Assembly: GCA_017521065.1 (NCBI GenBank)
Contig: JAFXEA010000074.1
Coordinates: 1 to 15,741, forward strand
Source: Kiritimatiellia bacterium
GTDB taxonomy: Bacteria > Verrucomicrobiota > Kiritimatiellia > RFP12 > UBA1067
Reading direction: 5' to 3'
DNA length: 15,741 nt
Part shown: positions 14,202 to 15,741 of the stretch, in pieces
Numbering within the stretch: the first letter of the stretch is position 1
Layout of the letters: the number at the start of each line of letters is the position of its first letter
Translations under genes and position numbers: made by a program
Notes under the pieces: generated by a model
Database searches by the model: none
Told to the model about the DNA's origin: nothing
Seen by the model: the letters and a program-made list of their open reading frames with translations, nothing else

Positions 14202-14230
14202 ATTATAGTATTTATGCTCCATAACCGCAA
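14202..14230 (-). promoter_or_regulatory. Promoter of the PHP phosphatase gene
   Basis: On the minus strand: TTGCGG (14225-14230), a 17-base spacer, TATAAT (14202-14207). Predicted transcription starts near 14195, about 22 bases before the ATG. Confidence 0.55.
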
Positions 14231-14390
14231 TCATCACTTGTCGAAACTGGTGATAAAATACCACTTTGCGGCAATACGTGCGGAAGAAATACAGCACCTT
14301 CTCCCGTTCATGACGCGGATACCGATAGATTGTCCTGTGGCGCACATATTCGGCCATGATCGGTTCGTGAATTTTTGGGGCAAATCCGAT

Positions 14391-14419
14391 TTGCGTCAAT
14401 TCGGCGGATGTGATATAAT
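14391..14419 (+). promoter_or_regulatory. Promoter of tRNA-Thr
   Basis: TTGCGT (14391-14396), a 17-base spacer, then TGA-TATAAT (14411-14419), an extended -10 box. It ends 18 bases before the mature 5' end of the tRNA. Confidence 0.62.
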
Positions 14420-14437
14420 TAACGTTGTTTTTTATTT

Positions 14438-14512
14438 GCCGGTATAGCGTAGTGGTAGCGCAGCGGTTTTGTAAACCGCTGGTCGTGGGTTCGAATCCCT
14501 CTGCCGGCTCCA
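14438..14512 (+). tRNA. tRNA-Thr (anticodon TGT)
   Basis: A complete cloverleaf with encoded CCA. The acceptor stem pairs GCCGGTA (14438-14444) with TGCCGGC (14502-14508). The anticodon arm is GCGGT-TTTGTAA-ACCGC (14463-14479) with TGT at 14470-14472, reading ACA (threonine) and other ACN codons by wobble. The T arm contains GTTCGAATC. The discriminator T is followed by CCA at 14510-14512. Confidence 0.95.
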
Positions 14513-14513
14513 G

Positions 14514-14548
14514 ACGATGTCTTTGGGAAATAGACAAATGTCGTTTTT
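14514..14548 (+). terminator. Candidate intrinsic terminator after tRNA-Thr
   Basis: ACGA-TGTCT pairs with AGACA-(4-base bulge)-TCGT around a 9-base loop, and a TTTTT run ends at 14548. The stem is interrupted, so this is a moderate candidate. Confidence 0.42.
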
Positions 14549-14570
14549 AATACCATAAAATAAGGGTAAA

Positions 14571-14780
14571 ATGCGATGTGGTGTTTTGAGTGTTGTGACA
14601 AGAGGGCGATTCATTGACAGAATTGGGCAAAAAATCTTGCGAATTTTGCGAGCAAGGCAGAAGAGGAGGCTTATTTCAAGATTTGGCCTCAATGCTTCAA
14701 GTCAGAGGTTCAACAAGAAGCTGCCGAAAAAATGGGTAAACTCCAACCGCAGTGAAGTTGTCACGGTGAAGTTTGAGTGA
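14571..14780 (+). CDS. Possible small basic protein, doubtful
   Basis: A 69-residue frame from ATG 14571 with AAGGGT five bases upstream. The product is very basic (many R and K: RILRARQKRRLISRF, FNKKLPKKW) and I recognise no family. Its last codons overlap the -35 box of the ATPase subunit B promoter. A second open frame in another register (14618-14755) looks equally protein-like, so at most one of them is real and this may simply be 330 bases of spacer between the tRNA and the ATPase gene. Confidence 0.22.
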   Translation: MRCGVLSVVTRGRFIDRIGQKILRILRARQKRRLISRFGLNASSQRFNKKLPKKWVNSNRSEVVTVKFE

Positions 14781-14801
14781 AAGGAAAGATTGTGGTATAC
14801 T
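14773..14801 (+). promoter_or_regulatory. Promoter of V/A-type ATPase subunit B
   Basis: TTGAGT (14773-14778), a 17-base spacer, TATACT (14796-14801) preceded by TGG, an extended -10 arrangement. Predicted start near 14808; the 5' leader of about 34 bases contains AAGAAGG (14825-14831). Confidence 0.68.
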
Positions 14802-14841
14802 TTCACACATTTAGCATACAAGTAAAGAAGGTGCATAAGAG

Positions 14842-15741
14842 ATGTTCAACAACAAGGTGTACCACAAGATAGACGCTCTTTCCGGTAGCGTCGCCACGCT
14901 TCGCGCCGAGGGCGTGAAATACAATGAGATCGCCGAGATTGAATCCCGTGCGGGGACTTCGCTTGCGCAGGTGATCAAACTCGATGGACCGAATGTAACG
15001 CTTCAGATCTTCGCCGGTGCGCGTGGTGTCGATACTGCGGCGAAGGTGCGCTTTCTTGGAGAGACGATGAAGGTACCGTTCTCGCAGTCGCTTTTGGGGC
15101 GTGCCTTCACCGGTGCGTGTGTTCCGCGTGACGGTGGGCCTGCCATTGACGAAAATCCGTCTCCCATCGGTCAGCCGTCCGTAAACCCGGCGCGTCGTGT
15201 CATGCCAAACCAGATGGTGCGCACGAACATTCCGATGATAGACCTTTTCAACTCACTGGTGAAGTCCCAGAAACTGCCGATCTTCGCCCGTGCAGGCGAG
15301 CCGTACAACGATCTTCTGGCCCGCATCGCGCTTCAGGCAGACTCCGATGTGATCGTCATCGGCGGCATGGGCCTCAAGTACGACGAGTACCTCAAGTTCC
15401 GCAGCACGCTCGACAAGTCCGGTGCGCTCGCGAAGACCGTCATGTTTGTGCACACAGCAGCCGACCCTACGGTTGAGTGCATGCTCGTTCCCGACGTGTC
15501 GCTTGCCGTCGCCGAGAAGTTCGCCCTTGAGGGCAAGGATGTGCTGGTGCTCCTTACGGACATGACGTCCTTCGCCGACGCAATGAAGGAGATCGCAATC
15601 ACGATGGAGCAGATTCCGTCCAACCGTGGCTATCCGGGCGATCTCTACTCGCAGCTTGCCGCCCGCTACGAAAAGGCGGTCGATTTCAAGGACTCGGGAT
15701 CCATAACGATCCTTGCTGTTACGACGATGCCGGGCGATGAC
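14842..15741 (+). CDS. atpB: V/A-type ATPase subunit B, first 300 residues (3' end outside window)
   Basis: The reading frame from ATG 14842 stays open to the window edge, 300 codons of an expected 430-460. The regulatory, nucleotide-binding-like B subunit of the V/A-type rotary ATPase is recognised from the N-terminal beta-barrel (GTSLAQVIKLDGPNVTLQIF), SLLGRAFTG, the run through NPARRVMPNQMVRTNIPMID, LPIFARAGEPYNDLLARIA, LLTDMTSFADAMKEIA and QIPSNRGYPGDLYSQLAARY. B subunits lack the P-loop of subunit A, as here. The enzyme couples ATP to proton or sodium movement across the membrane. In most V/A operons subunit A lies directly upstream of B; here B follows a tRNA and has its own promoter, so either A lies elsewhere or the operon order is unusual. 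The symbol follows A/V-type naming (ntpB in enterococci). Confidence 0.93.
   Translation, partial: MFNNKVYHKIDALSGSVATLRAEGVKYNEIAEIESRAGTSLAQVIKLDGPNVTLQIFAGARGVDTAAKVRFLGETMKVPFSQSLLGRAFTGACVPRDGGPAIDENPSPIGQPSVNPARRVMPNQMVRTNIPMIDLFNSLVKSQKLPIFARAGEPYNDLLARIALQADSDVIVIGGMGLKYDEYLKFRSTLDKSGALAKTVMFVHTAADPTVECMLVPDVSLAVAEKFALEGKDVLVLLTDMTSFADAMKEIAITMEQIPSNRGYPGDLYSQLAARYEKAVDFKDSGSITILAVTTMPGDD

Noticed and set aside
14082..14692. Minus-strand frames across the tRNA encoding segments such as EGFEPTTSGLQNR and RDSNPRPAVYKTAALPLR
   Set aside because: These peptides are the familiar antisense translation of tRNA genes; the tRNA-Thr cloverleaf at 14438-14512 fully explains them.
14618..14755. 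45-codon open frame (ANFASKAEEEAYFKIW...) overlapping the 69-codon frame at 14571
   Set aside because: Protein-like composition but no start codon or ribosome-binding site and no recognisable family; possibly a gene remnant.
1..15741. Radical-SAM activase for the glycyl radical enzyme
   Set aside because: No frame in the window shows a CxxxCxxC radical-SAM motif in a protein of the right size, so the activase must be elsewhere.

Overview
The window reads as a chromosome piece from an anaerobic, polysaccharide-degrading bacterium, most likely of the Planctomycetes-Verrucomicrobia-Chlamydiae side of the tree (Kiritimatiellota or Lentisphaerota-like, perhaps gut or rumen). This is inferred from the mix of an exported DUF4838 glycosidase-like protein, a SUMF1-domain protein, an exported GH10 xylanase, a glycyl radical enzyme, a V/A-type ATPase and many GC-rich palindromic intergenic repeats. 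No rRNA or marker gene proves it.

Layout. (1) 1-5729: a same-strand, tightly packed gene set: the C-terminal part of a SUMF1/FGE-like protein (cut by the window edge), an exported DUF4838 protein, a C-terminal fragment of a carbohydrate-binding-like domain, and a 786-residue glycyl radical enzyme (GRE) that carries an apparent Sec signal peptide. (2) 5730-11388: an accessory island with three AAA+ ATPases, each ending in a PD-(D/E)XK-like motif: two AAA_14/DUF4143 proteins (6226-7374 minus, 8459-9595 plus) and one ATPase_2/DUF234-type protein (9925-11388 plus). Each has its own sigma70-type promoter. Two of these promoters sit directly behind large palindromes (a 51-bp near-perfect palindrome at 8330-8380; a +/-/+ motif cluster at 9808-9884). 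The spaces between the genes are filled with repeats: a dispersed element with an exact 22-bp internal period in three copies, two further 21-23 bp periodic arrays, three cruciform GC-rich elements, and a truncated ParE/RelE-type toxin. (3) 11389-13342: an exported GH10 xylanase, followed by the 3' remnant of another gene. (4) 13349-14173 minus: a PHP-family histidinol-phosphatase-like gene. (5) 14391-15741: tRNA-Thr(TGT) with promoter and candidate terminator, then the first 300 codons of V/A-type ATPase subunit B behind its own promoter.

How it fits together: the xylanase and DUF4838 protein suggest growth on hemicellulose or a related polysaccharide. The GRE looks catalytically intact (active-site Cys437, radical Gly763) but seems to be exported, which conflicts with the cytosolic chemistry known for this family; this is the most surprising single gene. 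The ATPase/repeat island is the best candidate for an undescribed system: ATPase plus nuclease-like proteins with palindromic control regions among 22-bp-periodic repeats. For all three ATPase genes the longest possible reading frame starts inside the -35 box of the promoter, so shorter ATG starts are given here.
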